Below are positions 1-8,119 of a stretch of 28,504 bases of DNA, one piece after another (positions within the stretch are counted from its first letter, which is position 1; each line of letters starts with the position of its first letter). The translations under genes and the position numbers were made by a program. Source of the stretch: CAKZYD01 sp039814715 (GTDB lineage: Bacteria; Pseudomonadota; Alphaproteobacteria; Sphingomonadales; CAKZYD01); contig JBCCAR010000040.1 in NCBI GenBank assembly GCA_039814715.1, positions 1-28,504 on the forward strand, read 5' to 3'. The notes under the pieces were generated by a model, which worked only from the letters and a program-made list of their open reading frames with translations, was not told where the DNA came from and searched no databases.

Positions 1-14
1 GGCTTGCAAGGATA

Positions 15-54
15 TAAACAAAACCCATGCGGTTAACCCAGAGTAACCATGGGT
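15..54 (-). terminator. Intrinsic terminator downstream of the response regulator
   Basis: Read on the minus strand, ACCCAT (54-49) and GGTTA (48-44) pair with TAACC (35-31) and ATGGGT (28-23), leaving an 8-base loop and a two-base bulge. The stem is followed directly by a T-rich tail, TTTGTTTATAT (22-12). This is the form of a Rho-independent terminator. It lies about 100 bases past the stop codon of the leftward response regulator gene, which fits termination of that transcript. Confidence 0.6.
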
Positions 55-80
55 CCCCCGGTCAAGCCGGAGGACGACGA
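49..80. repeat. REP-like palindromic repeat, degenerate copy
   Basis: The core ccccggtcaagccgg (56-70) is an inverted repeat around tcaag, followed by aggacgacga. It has the same pattern (ccccgRtcaagYcgg, then a gac-containing tail) as the palindromic element near 28453-28482 at the other end of the window. Short palindromes of this kind are dispersed between genes in many alphaproteobacteria. It partly overlaps the terminator stem. Family membership is inferred from these copies only. Confidence 0.45.
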
Positions 81-154
81 AGGTGGCCCAATGTTCGCAA
101 CGTTCCAACACTGCCATTCGGCGGAGAATTTATCCCTGCTAACAAACCGCCCTC

Positions 155-835
155 TTAGGCCATTAACCGATAGCCACCCGTCTGCGTAACAAGAAGCTGC
201 GCATTGGAGGGGTCTTCTTCGATTTTTTGGCGCAAGCGGTAGACATGGGTCTCTAGCGTGTGGGTCGTGACGCCGGCGTTATAGCCCCAAACTTCATCCA
301 GCAGCTGATCGCGCGGGACGGGGCGGCCGGCGGCTTTGAGCAAATACTTGATGATCGCAGTTTCTTTATCGGTGAGGCGTATTTTCGCCCCGTCTTCCGT
401 GGTCATCTGCCGGGCGCTGGGCTTAAATTGGTACGGCCCGATATCAAAGGTCGCATCATCCGTGTTTTCATGCTGGCGCAAGTGCGCGCGCACGCGGGCG
501 TGTAGGACGCCGAAGCGCACTGGCTTGGTCACATAGTCATTGGCGCCGCTATCAAGGCCCAAAATGGCGTCCGCGTCGCCATCTAGCGCAGTGAGCAAAA
601 TCACGGGGCAGCGCACGCCGTGCTTGCGCATCAACTTGGTGAGATCGCGGCCATCCATGTCCGGCATGTTCACGTCACAGACGATGACATCGTGCTTGCC
701 AGTTTTTGCCAGGGCTAGCCCTTCGGCGCCGTTGGATGCTTGATCAACTGTGAATTCCTCTTGCAAAACAAATTGATCTGCCAGGCCTTCGCGCAGGTCG
801 TCATCATCATCAATGAGCAAAATTGTGCGGCTCAT
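155..835 (-). CDS. cenR: OmpR/PhoB-type response regulator, probable CenR
   Basis: This is a two-component response regulator of 226 residues. The receiver domain covers roughly residues 1-120, with the acidic cluster D9-D13, the phosphoacceptor D54 in IVCDVNMPDMDG, T82 and K104. A winged-helix DNA-binding domain follows (about 130-226), ending in the typical HVYRLRQKIE and TGGYRL segments. The C-terminal half, including EVWGYNAGVTTHTLETH, closely resembles what I remember of Caulobacter CenR, an essential regulator of cell-envelope integrity that works with the kinase CenK. In Caulobacter cenR also lies near parAB. No histidine kinase gene is in the window, so the partner must be elsewhere. 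An intrinsic terminator lies downstream and an L,D-transpeptidase gene is two genes away. The response regulator call is near certain; the CenR name is an inference. Confidence 0.9.
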   Translation of the reverse strand: MSRTILLIDDDDDLREGLADQFVLQEEFTVDQASNGAEGLALAKTGKHDVIVCDVNMPDMDGRDLTKLMRKHGVRCPVILLTALDGDADAILGLDSGANDYVTKPVRFGVLHARVRAHLRQHENTDDATFDIGPYQFKPSARQMTTEDGAKIRLTDKETAIIKYLLKAAGRPVPRDQLLDEVWGYNAGVTTHTLETHVYRLRQKIEEDPSNAQLLVTQTGGYRLMA

Positions 836-1093
836 GGGCGCAGTCCTCCCGTTTCAGGCGCGCAAAAGCGCCGTCCCCTCAAATTCCAATGTCGCGGAGC
901 ATAGCCAAAGCGAACCGGCTTTGCCACTGCCTTGCGCGGAGCAGCCTATATGGGTCAGTTCGGCCTAGCGGCCTAGGCAGGCTTTACCTAGCATGCCGCC
1001 CAAACCATTCAAAAACGGCGCAAAACAGGGCTTTGCGTTTTGGCACTAGCTTTGCAACGATAAGGCAAACTCAGTGTAGCGAGAAGGACATCC

Positions 1094-1729
1094 ATGGCGA
1101 ATCTCACCGCGAGCGCGTTGCAGCCACAAACCGTCACTATCCTTGCCAATGGCGAAGGCCAAGGGACAAAGCCGGCTAGCAAAGTAGATAAGTCGGGCTT
1201 CAGCTTTGGGGACTTCATCGACATGATCAATCCATTGCACCACATTCCCGTGGTTGGTCAGGTCTACCGCGCTGTCACCGGCGACCAGATTAGCGATACC
1301 GCGCGCATGGCAGGCGGAGGATTGTTTGCAGGGCCCTTGGGCATAGGCATTGCCGCTGGTACGATTGCACTGCGCGGCGACCGCGCCGGCGCCGAGGCCC
1401 CGGCCGCGCCCGCATCGCAAGATGACGCTCAAACTGTCTCCCTGCCGGTGATAGACGGACTTGATGGCTATCAAAAAATTGCTGCCAAACATTGGACCCC
1501 GGCCAACTTGGCTGCATTGTCAGCCTCTGTTCAAGGCAATATGGGCAGTGAGCTGAAAACAAAGTCGGACGATGAACCCGCCGATGCACAGCAACCAAGT
1601 GCAGCCCCGGTTCCCGCTGTCGCTGCAGCCCCGCTTCAGCAGCCCAACCCGGCGCAAAATGCACAGGTTTGGACCCAGATGCTCAGCAATTTAGAGAAAT
1701 ATGAAGCCATGACGTCACCGCAGCGCTAA
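1094..1729 (+). CDS. Conserved alphaproteobacterial hypothetical protein with a Gly-rich hydrophobic segment
   Basis: The protein has 211 residues and no function I can name. The start is supported by GAGAAGG at 1080-1086. Residues 35-70 (FSFGDFIDMINPLHHIPVVG, then VYRAVTGDQIS) form a compact motif that I recall in uncharacterised alphaproteobacterial proteins. Next comes a glycine-rich hydrophobic stretch (about 72-93, with AGGGLFAGPLGIGIAAG), which resembles a glycine-zipper membrane or lipid-interacting segment. The remainder (about 97-211) is Ala/Pro/Gln-rich and probably disordered. There is no clear signal peptide. It is divergent from the response regulator and 10 bases upstream of the L,D-transpeptidase gene, with which it may be co-transcribed. 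A role at the envelope is only a guess from context. Confidence 0.75.
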   Translation: MANLTASALQPQTVTILANGEGQGTKPASKVDKSGFSFGDFIDMINPLHHIPVVGQVYRAVTGDQISDTARMAGGGLFAGPLGIGIAAGTIALRGDRAGAEAPAAPASQDDAQTVSLPVIDGLDGYQKIAAKHWTPANLAALSASVQGNMGSELKTKSDDEPADAQQPSAAPVPAVAAAPLQQPNPAQNAQVWTQMLSNLEKYEAMTSPQR

Positions 1730-1739
1730 CCTGGCTTTT

Positions 1740-2255
1740 ATGGGTTTTCTGCGAGCAGACACACGTGCTGGGCGGCTTCATTTAGGGCCGAAACGCTGGC
1801 CTATGGCGCTTGGCCGAGCAGGCGCAATCCATCAAGATTTGAAACGCGAAGGCGATGATAAAACGCCGCTTGGCCGGTTTTGGTGCGAGGCGCTGTATGT
1901 GCGCCAGGACCGCATGGACCTGCCGCCCTGCGCCCTGCCCCAACATAGCATCACGCAGAGAGATGGCTGGTGCGATGACACGGGCGCAGGCGCCTATAAC
2001 CAGCATATGACCCTGCCCAGCCCGCACGCCCATGAAACGCTAATGCGCGATGATGGGCTTTATGATGCGCTGATCGTTCTATCGCACAATCGCTGGCCTG
2101 CGGTGCCTGGATATGGCAGCGCGATCTTCCTTCATATCGCGCGCGAAACGAATGGCAGCCTAGCGCCAACACGGGGGTGCTTGGCGCTGAAGAAAAGCGA
2201 CTATTTGGAAATGCTCAGCCAGCTGCCCGCGCGCTGCGCCATTCACATTGTCTAG
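1740..2255 (+). CDS. L,D-transpeptidase family protein (YkuD domain)
   Basis: This 171-residue protein matches the short, single-domain YkuD-type L,D-transpeptidases of alphaproteobacteria. These enzymes form 3-3 peptidoglycan crosslinks or attach proteins to peptidoglycan, using a catalytic cysteine. Visible family marks are ALGRAG (24-29), KREGDDKTPLGRF (35-47), DGWCDD (75-80), LYDALIVL (107-114) and the active-site region GSAIFLHIAR with H132 and PTRGCLAL with C147. The canonical SHGC is replaced by TRGC, as in related COG3786 members. No signal peptide is evident, which is common in this subgroup but leaves its route to the periplasm open. Its stop codon overlaps that of the convergent yggS by 3 bases within CTAG. 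It could be an inactive relative, but H and C are both present. Confidence 0.82.
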   Translation: MGFLRADTRAGRLHLGPKRWPMALGRAGAIHQDLKREGDDKTPLGRFWCEALYVRQDRMDLPPCALPQHSITQRDGWCDDTGAGAYNQHMTLPSPHAHETLMRDDGLYDALIVLSHNRWPAVPGYGSAIFLHIARETNGSLAPTRGCLALKKSDYLEMLSQLPARCAIHIV

Positions 2256-2935
2256 CGCGCGCCGAAAAGCGCGGTGCCCAGACGAATCACCGTTGCGCCC
2301 ATGCCAATGGCGTCTGGATAGTCGCCGCTCATGCCCATGGAGAGGACCGGCAAATCATGGCGCGCGGCGATGGTCTTTAGGAGCGCAAAATGCGGCGCAG
2401 GGTGATCATCCACTGGGGGAATGCACTGCAGGCCCTGAACCTCTAGGCCGCACTCGTCCTTACAAAAAGTGATAAACGCATCTGCTTCGGCGGGCACAAT
2501 GCCGGCTTTTTGCGCCTCCTCGCCGGTATTGATTTGAATGAGAATGGGAATGCGGCGGCCTTCTTCTTCCATGACGCGGGCAAGCGCGCGGGCAATCTTT
2601 GGCCGGTCAACACTGTCAATCCGGTCAAATAGCTGGATAGCCACCCGCGCCTTATTGCTTTGCAGCGGGCCGATGAGCGCTAGCGTCACATCTGGATAGA
2701 CCGCACGCAGCGCTGGCCATTTGTCTTCAGCTTCTTGCACGCGGTTTTCGCCAAATAAGCGCTGGCCCGCCTCCAGCACTGGCACGATGGCCTCTGCCGG
2801 TTTGGTTTTCGAGACAGCCATCAACGCGATATCGGCCGCCGGGCGGTCATAGCGCTTGGCATATTTGGCAATATCGGTCATGACGGCGGCCAGCCGGTCA
2901 CGCGGCGCTAAAGAGGATGAAAGAGGTGCGGTCAC
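2252..2935 (-). CDS. yggS: YggS family pyridoxal 5'-phosphate homeostasis protein
   Basis: The protein (227 residues, normal length) belongs to the YggS/PROSC family. These are single-domain fold-type III PLP proteins that maintain free PLP and have no firmly known catalytic reaction. The PLP-binding lysine is K43 in MAVSKTKP. Other family segments are FGENRVQEAEDKW (61-73), LIGPLQSNKAR (87-97), IQINTGEEAQKAG (133-145), LSMGMSGDYPDAI (198-210) and the phosphate-binding end RLGTALFG. The start is the ATG at 2935, and the product begins with a typical basic helix. The gene lies head-to-head with the ThiE-like gene and tail-to-tail with the L,D-transpeptidase gene. Its cellular role is inferred from the family. 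Confidence 0.93.
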   Translation of the reverse strand: MTAPLSSSLAPRDRLAAVMTDIAKYAKRYDRPAADIALMAVSKTKPAEAIVPVLEAGQRLFGENRVQEAEDKWPALRAVYPDVTLALIGPLQSNKARVAIQLFDRIDSVDRPKIARALARVMEEEGRRIPILIQINTGEEAQKAGIVPAEADAFITFCKDECGLEVQGLQCIPPVDDHPAPHFALLKTIAARHDLPVLSMGMSGDYPDAIGMGATVIRLGTALFGAR

Positions 2936-3537
2936 GCCCTAACACCTATGATAAGGGCCTGCGCGCTGCAAGCCCTGCCTTGTGTGGCCGCGGCGGGGCA
3001 GCGCTGGTTCGCTCAGGCAGAGCCGTGAGCGCGTTTGTTTTTGTTGGCGCACGCGACTTAAAGCGCGCAAATCTGGTCGCAGCTATCAGAACTCTACATC
3101 CAGCTATCGGTGTTGTCGTGCGTGACTACGAGGATGACGACCCACAGGCGGTGGCAGATATCATCACGCTATGCCGGTTGCAGCGGCGGATTGTATTGAG
3201 CGCGGGGCCAGACACGCATGGTTCGCGCCATATCCCCCGATGGCAGCACGCCCACATGCGCTCAAAGGGTATTCGCTCGTTCAGTGTTCACACGGCGAGT
3301 GAAGCCGTTCGCGCACGGCGGGCAGGCGCAAATCTCGTATTCATTTCGCCGCTGTTCCAAACCAGTAGCCATCCAGGCGCAAAGCCCATCGGCTTGTTTG
3401 AAGGCAGACGCCTCGCGCGCACCGCCAAAGCCCCTGCGTTCGCTCTTGGCGGGATCACCATCAAACGCAGCAAAAGGCTGATCGCTTGCGGCCATTTTCA
3501 AGGGGTCGGCGCCATCAGCGCCTTTTTAAAGGATTAG
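2917..3537 (+). CDS. Thiamine phosphate synthase-like / TenI-like TIM-barrel protein (divergent)
   Basis: The second half shows the ThiE/TenI pattern: FSVHTASEAVRARRAGANL (about 122-140), VFISPLFQTSSHPGAKPIG (141-159), APAFALGGI (172-180) and GVGAI (196-200). In ThiE this fold joins HMP-PP and thiazole phosphate; TenI-type relatives aromatise the thiazole or have unknown roles. The first half is poorly conserved. The usual GVHLP-type strand is replaced by a basic stretch (HIPRWQHAHMRSKG, 105-118), and no canonical diphosphate-binding residues are obvious, so true synthase activity is doubtful. No other thiamine gene is nearby. The ATG at 2917 overlaps the 5' end of the divergent yggS. A TTG at 2980 or GTG at 3025 could be the true start. 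The coding end overlaps the next convergent gene by 4 bases. Confidence 0.7.
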   Translation: MKEVRSRPNTYDKGLRAASPALCGRGGAALVRSGRAVSAFVFVGARDLKRANLVAAIRTLHPAIGVVVRDYEDDDPQAVADIITLCRLQRRIVLSAGPDTHGSRHIPRWQHAHMRSKGIRSFSVHTASEAVRARRAGANLVFISPLFQTSSHPGAKPIGLFEGRRLARTAKAPAFALGGITIKRSKRLIACGHFQGVGAISAFLKD

Positions 3538-4295
3538 AACTTTAGGTTCGTGCCTAGGAAAATGGCTGAATCGGTTGTGCTGACATCGCCAAAGATGGCT
3601 TCATCCTTAAAGCCGGAGAGACGCAAGCTGCCGCCCAGCGAGAGGCGCGGCGTTAGCAGATAGCTGGCGCCCCATTCAACGGCATAGGATTGGTCATGCA
3701 CCATACCAAGGCTGCGGCCGAGGCTGGTAAGGCCCAATTCGGTCGCTTGGCTGCCGGTTAACGCGAGAGATGTCTCCCAGCCTTCACCGAGATAGCGCAT
3801 ATCAACGCCCAAACCCGTAATACCAAATTCATAATCGGTATCGTTCATCCGCGTTAAAGCAGCGCCCACTTGAAAGCGGGCGAAATCCAGGTTCACGCCC
3901 AAGTTATAGGCCAGATCGTTATCATCCGATTCTAAGAATGCAGCCGCGGGCGAGACACCAGAGACGGTGATTGGGCGGCTGACAAGAGACAAGCCAAAGG
4001 TATCACCGCCCTCGGCGGCATCAGGGCCAGGGGCGATTAAGCTGAGCTCGCTGCCTGTGCTGCGCGGCGTAAACAACCCCAGCGGCGTTGGCGCGCCGAC
4101 GCTGAGCCTATCCTCAAACGGCGCCAATTTTCGCTCTGCAATATTTTCAAGGCGTGCTGCGGCCAGTGGATCGCTGGCCATGGGCGGGTCTTTGAAGGTA
4201 AGGAACTCGCCGGTATTGCCATCGGCGTGCGCAGACGCACTGAAGCACAAGAGTGCCCCAGCAACCAACCTTGCGCCTAAGCCTTTATGCAACAT
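3534..4295 (-). CDS. Secreted probable outer-membrane beta-barrel protein
   Basis: This 253-residue protein begins with a signal peptide (basic MLHKGLGAR, hydrophobic core LVAGALLCFSASA, likely cleavage after AHA at 22-24). The mature part is rich in alternating polar/hydrophobic strands ending in aromatic or small residues (for example LAYNLGVNLDFARFQVGAAL, YAVEWGASYLL and LSLGGSLRLSGF). It ends in phenylalanine (NLKF), the usual C-terminal signal for outer-membrane insertion. I do not recognise the specific family. Residues 25-90 look like a periplasmic or N-terminal linker rather than barrel. It faces the DUF3576 gene across a 235-base gap and overlaps the stop of the convergent ThiE-like gene. 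A role as porin or adhesin cannot be chosen from sequence. Confidence 0.7.
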   Translation of the reverse strand: MLHKGLGARLVAGALLCFSASAHADGNTGEFLTFKDPPMASDPLAAARLENIAERKLAPFEDRLSVGAPTPLGLFTPRSTGSELSLIAPGPDAAEGGDTFGLSLVSRPITVSGVSPAAAFLESDDNDLAYNLGVNLDFARFQVGAALTRMNDTDYEFGITGLGVDMRYLGEGWETSLALTGSQATELGLTSLGRSLGMVHDQSYAVEWGASYLLTPRLSLGGSLRLSGFKDEAIFGDVSTTDSAIFLGTNLKF

Positions 4296-4530
4296 CCCTG
4301 AGCGAACTCTCTTAACACTTGAATTTCTTTCGTACAGTAAGCGCTAACACCCTGCAATTGTGTGACTTAATTCTGACAGCGCTCAATTGGCGTAGAGCTG
4401 TTGCAGGCAAACCACGCTTTGGCAACGAAAAAATCATTGGCCCAAAGCGCCATAGGGGTTAGGAAATCCCCAAGCAACCTGGGGGCGTGGGCCTTTACCG
4501 GTTGGCGATAACAGTGTTTGGAAGACAGTT

Positions 4531-4974
4531 ATGATCACCTTGACGCACCGGCTCCTTTGCCTTGCTCTTTTTTTAGGTTTGAGCGCTTGTGGCGGCTCAG
4601 GCGGCGGCGACTCGGTGCGAATCGACGAGCCGGAGGTGCGCACCTACGCTCTGGGCGTGAACGGATATCTGTGGCGCGCGTCGCTTGATACGCTTTCGTT
4701 CATGCCAATGGACGGCATTGATGGCCAGTCTGGGACGATTTTAACCGAGTGGTATGTGAACCCCGATGTGCCGACAGAGCGACTGAAAGTGAATGTGTTT
4801 GTTCTCGACGAAGCGCTGCGGGCAGACAGTTTGCGTGTAAGCGTGTTCCGCGAGGTTGCTGGGCCGGGCGGCTGGAACGCAGCGCCTTTACGCGCAGGGA
4901 CAGCCGAACGGATTGAAGATGCGATCCTGACCCGTGCGCGCGAGATACGCATTGCCGTGATTGAGAATGATTGA
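4531..4974 (+). CDS. DUF3576 domain-containing lipoprotein
   Basis: The protein has 147 residues with a lipoprotein signal peptide; the lipobox LSAC places the lipidated cysteine at C20, followed by a Gly/Ser linker. The rest matches the alphaproteobacterial DUF3576 family: LGVNGYLWRASLDTLSFMP (about 42-60), GTILTEWYVNP (68-78), ERLKVNVFVLDEALRADSL (83-101) and ERIEDAILTRAREIRIAVI at the end. Function is unknown; it probably sits on the periplasmic face of a membrane. A GGAAGA ribosome site precedes the ATG. It ends 37 bases before leuS, an arrangement I recall as common in this class, so co-transcription with leuS-lptE-holA is likely. Confidence 0.88.
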   Translation: MITLTHRLLCLALFLGLSACGGSGGGDSVRIDEPEVRTYALGVNGYLWRASLDTLSFMPMDGIDGQSGTILTEWYVNPDVPTERLKVNVFVLDEALRADSLRVSVFREVAGPGGWNAAPLRAGTAERIEDAILTRAREIRIAVIEND

Positions 4975-5011
4975 TCAACGCGCCGCGGCAATAGAAAGCC
5001 TTTAGACAGCG

Positions 5012-7600
5012 ATGACGAACACCCCAGAGGGCCGCGTGCGCGAAGAGCGTTATAATGCAGCCGAAATCGAGCCGCGCTGGCAGCGCATTTGGGACGATGA
5101 GGCCGCTTTTGTGGCGCCCAAAGGAAACCCGGACGCACCGTATTACGTCCTCGAAATGTTTCCCTACCCATCCGGCCGCATCCATATGGGCCATGTGCGC
5201 AACTACACCCAAGGCGATGTTATTGCTCGCTATAAACGCGCCAAGGGGCACACGGTGCTGCACCCCATGGGGTGGGACGCCTTTGGTATGCCAGCGGAGA
5301 ACGCAGCCTTCGAGCGCAAAAGCCATCCGGCCAAATGGACATACGCCAATATTGACGCCATGCGCAGCCAGCTCAAACGCCTGGGCCCAGCCATAGACTG
5401 GAGCCGCGAGTTTGCGACCTGCGACCCAAGCTATTATGGCAAGCAGCAAGCCTTGTTTTTGGAGATGCTGGAAGCGGGCCTTGTCTACCGCAAGAATGCG
5501 ACGGTGAATTGGGATCCGGTGGATTGTACCGTCCTCGCCAATGAGCAAGTTATAGATGGGCGCGGTTGGCGCTCCGGCGCCATGGTTGAACGGCGCGAGC
5601 TAACCCAGTGGTTTTTCAAAATCACAGAGTTTGCTGAAGAGCTGTTAGATGGGCTCGATGACCTAAAAAATTGGCCCGATAAAGTCCGGCTCATGCAGGC
5701 CAACTGGATTGGTAGATCCTCTGGCCTAACCGCGCAATTTACCCGAACGGACTGTGATGACACCATCGCGGTCTATACAACGCGGCCAGACACTCTGTAT
5801 GGCGCAAGCTTTGTGGCCATTGCGGCCGATCATCCACTTGCAAAATCTTTGGCGGAGAGTGACCCAAAGGTCGCGGACTTTTGCAAGAAATGCGCAGTCC
5901 TTGGCACGTCAGAAGAAGCGCTTGAAAAAACAGAAAAGCGCGGTCTCGACACTGGACTGAGCGTCTGTAATCCACTTGTTCCGGACATGAAGCTGCCAGT
6001 TTACATCGCGAACTTTGTGCTGATGGACTATGGCACCGGCGCCGTCTTCGGCTGTCCAGCGCATGACCAGCGCGACCTGGATTTCGCGCGCAAATATGGC
6101 CTGAACGTAACGCCCGTTGTCCTGCCCGCTGGGGCAGACCCTGACGATGTGACCATAGACGCTGAGGCTTATACTGGGCCCGGAACGGTCTTTAACTCTG
6201 GCCCACTCGACGGCATGGCAGTGGAAGAAGCCAAGACGAAAGCCATTGAAATAGCTGAAGAAAAAGGCTGGGGCGCTGGCGCGACCACCTTCCGACTGCG
6301 CGACTGGGGTGTATCGCGCCAGCGCTATTGGGGCTGCCCCATCCCGGTGGTGCATTGCCCCACCTGCGGCGTCGTTCCGGCCGCGAAACAAGATTTGCCC
6401 ATCACGCTGCCGGATGATGTGACCTTTGATACGCCCGGCAATCCCCTCGACCGCCATCCGACGTGGCGGCAAACGACGTGTCCGAAATGCGGCGGAGACG
6501 CGCTGCGTGAAACCGACACTTTGGATACATTTGTTGACTCCTCCTGGTATTTTCTGCGCTTTGCGGGTCTGGACAAAGACGCGCCCTTCGATAGCGCGGC
6601 GGCCAATCACTGGATGCCGGTAGACCAGTATATCGGCGGCATTGAACACGCGATCTTGCACTTACTCTATGCCCGGTTTTTCACGCGCGCCCTGCAACGC
6701 TGCGGGCTGACGGAGCATAGTGAACCCTTCAAGCGTCTTTTCACCTTAGGCATGGTCTGCCACGAGACCTACCAGGCCGGCGATGGCCGCTGGGTGATGC
6801 CCGAAGAGGTCGATAAAAGCGGGGACAAGGCTGTCCTGCGAGAGACTGGCGAAGCGCTCACCGTTGGACGCTCTGAAAAGATGTCCAAGTCTAAAAAGAA
6901 CGTCATCGATCCAGATGATATTATCGCGCAATACGGCGCAGACGTGGCCCGCTGGTTTGTGCTCTCTGATTCGCCCCCGGAGCGAGATTTTTTATGGTCT
7001 GATGTGGGGCTTGAGGGCTCCTGGCGCTTTATCCAGCGCGTTTGGCGTGTTGCTGGGCAATGCCTGGATGCATGTAGCGAAGACATATCAGAAAAACCCG
7101 CGGCGCTGAGCGATGGTGCTTTGGCGCTTCACAAACACACACACAAAGCCATTGATGCGGTAAGCAAAGCTCTGGAAGGCATGCAGTTCAATAAAGCGGT
7201 GGCGGCCATGAACAGTTTTGTAAATGGCATTGATACCGGTATTTCAGGAGATGGCGCGGCGTGGGCTGTGCGCGAGGCCGCTGATACACTCGCCCGCCTT
7301 ATCGGGCCCATGGCGCCGCACTTGGCAGAAGAATTATGGGCTGAGCTTGGCCATGACGACCGGCTCTACCGTGCGCCTTGGCCGCAGGTCGATCCAGCGA
7401 TGCTAGAGGAAGACACCGTGACCATCGCGATTCAAATCCGCGGTAAATTACGAGACACGATTGACGTGCCCAAGGACTTGGACAAAGCGCTGGTCGAAGA
7501 ACGCGCTCTTGCCCAGCCAAAAATCACAGCGGCAATCGATGGACAAACAGTCCGCAAAGTCATCGTCGTGCCCAACCGCATCGTGAACGTGGTGATATGA
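5012..7600 (+). CDS. leuS: Leucine-tRNA ligase
   Basis: The enzyme (862 residues, normal for bacteria) charges tRNA-Leu with leucine in the cytoplasm. The class I signatures are present: the HIGH-type HMGH at 58-61 within FPYPSGRIHMGHVRNY, and KMSKS at 623-627. The CP1 editing domain shows the threonine-rich TTRPDTLYG region and the GTGAVFGCPAHDQRD segment that removes mischarged amino acids. Cysteine pairs in HCPTCG and CPKCGG suggest a zinc-binding insert. The C-terminal anticodon-binding and beta-grasp parts finish normally. The gene follows the DUF3576 lipoprotein gene and overlaps lptE by 4 bases (ATGA), so lptE translation is probably coupled to it. Confidence 0.98.
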   Translation: MTNTPEGRVREERYNAAEIEPRWQRIWDDEAAFVAPKGNPDAPYYVLEMFPYPSGRIHMGHVRNYTQGDVIARYKRAKGHTVLHPMGWDAFGMPAENAAFERKSHPAKWTYANIDAMRSQLKRLGPAIDWSREFATCDPSYYGKQQALFLEMLEAGLVYRKNATVNWDPVDCTVLANEQVIDGRGWRSGAMVERRELTQWFFKITEFAEELLDGLDDLKNWPDKVRLMQANWIGRSSGLTAQFTRTDCDDTIAVYTTRPDTLYGASFVAIAADHPLAKSLAESDPKVADFCKKCAVLGTSEEALEKTEKRGLDTGLSVCNPLVPDMKLPVYIANFVLMDYGTGAVFGCPAHDQRDLDFARKYGLNVTPVVLPAGADPDDVTIDAEAYTGPGTVFNSGPLDGMAVEEAKTKAIEIAEEKGWGAGATTFRLRDWGVSRQRYWGCPIPVVHCPTCGVVPAAKQDLPITLPDDVTFDTPGNPLDRHPTWRQTTCPKCGGDALRETDTLDTFVDSSWYFLRFAGLDKDAPFDSAAANHWMPVDQYIGGIEHAILHLLYARFFTRALQRCGLTEHSEPFKRLFTLGMVCHETYQAGDGRWVMPEEVDKSGDKAVLRETGEALTVGRSEKMSKSKKNVIDPDDIIAQYGADVARWFVLSDSPPERDFLWSDVGLEGSWRFIQRVWRVAGQCLDACSEDISEKPAALSDGALALHKHTHKAIDAVSKALEGMQFNKAVAAMNSFVNGIDTGISGDGAAWAVREAADTLARLIGPMAPHLAEELWAELGHDDRLYRAPWPQVDPAMLEEDTVTIAIQIRGKLRDTIDVPKDLDKALVEERALAQPKITAAIDGQTVRKVIVVPNRIVNVVI

Positions 7601-8109
7601 TGACGGCGCGGCTTATTCTAGCAGGCTTCTTGCTGTGCTTAGCCGCTTGCGGCTTTGAGCCGCTTTATGCCACCGGGACAGGGTCAGCCAACGTGCCAAC
7701 CGCGTTGCGGACCGTTTCCGTTGCGCCGCTCAGCGACCGCAGCGGGCAATTGGTGCAGATTGCGTTAGAACAACGCCTGCGCAATCAGGATGTGCCGCCC
7801 GATTACCAGCTTGATATCGATATGCAGCAATCAACGCAGTTCTTTGGCATTCGCGGAGATGCGGCACCGACCCGGCAGCGCGTGCGCATGGTTGCCTCCT
7901 ATCGGTTAATCAACTTACAGACAGAAACGGAAGTGTTTAGCGATGACGCGCTCGCCGATAGCACCATCGATATCGTGGATAGCGAATATGCGACCTTTAT
8001 CGCTGAAGAAGCGGCCGTCGAGCGCAACGCGCAGGTCGTCGCAGATCGCATATTATCCCGCTTAGCGCTCTATTTTCGCGCCCTCGCTCAAGCGAAACAA
8101 ACGCCGTGA
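7597..8109 (+). CDS. lptE: LPS assembly lipoprotein LptE
   Basis: The protein has 170 residues with a lipoprotein signal (hydrophobic core LILAGFLLCLAAC, lipidated C18) followed at once by GFEPLYA, the hallmark start of mature LptE. LptE plugs the LptD barrel and helps insert lipopolysaccharide into the outer leaflet of the outer membrane. The middle (YQLDIDMQQSTQFFGIRGDAAPTRQRVRMVASYRL, about 68-102) fits the LptE fold, as does the helical end. The ATG at 7597 overlaps the leuS stop as ATGA; a second ATG directly follows at 7600. Position between leuS and holA is the standard order for this gene in proteobacteria. Confidence 0.92.
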   Translation: MMTARLILAGFLLCLAACGFEPLYATGTGSANVPTALRTVSVAPLSDRSGQLVQIALEQRLRNQDVPPDYQLDIDMQQSTQFFGIRGDAAPTRQRVRMVASYRLINLQTETEVFSDDALADSTIDIVDSEYATFIAEEAAVERNAQVVADRILSRLALYFRALAQAKQTP

Positions 8110-8119
8110 TTGAGGCCAA

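Noticed and set aside
4700..6661. Long minus-strand frames opposite leuS and the DUF3576 gene
   Set aside because: leuS is unambiguous on the plus strand. The antisense products are low-complexity and have no recognisable motif.
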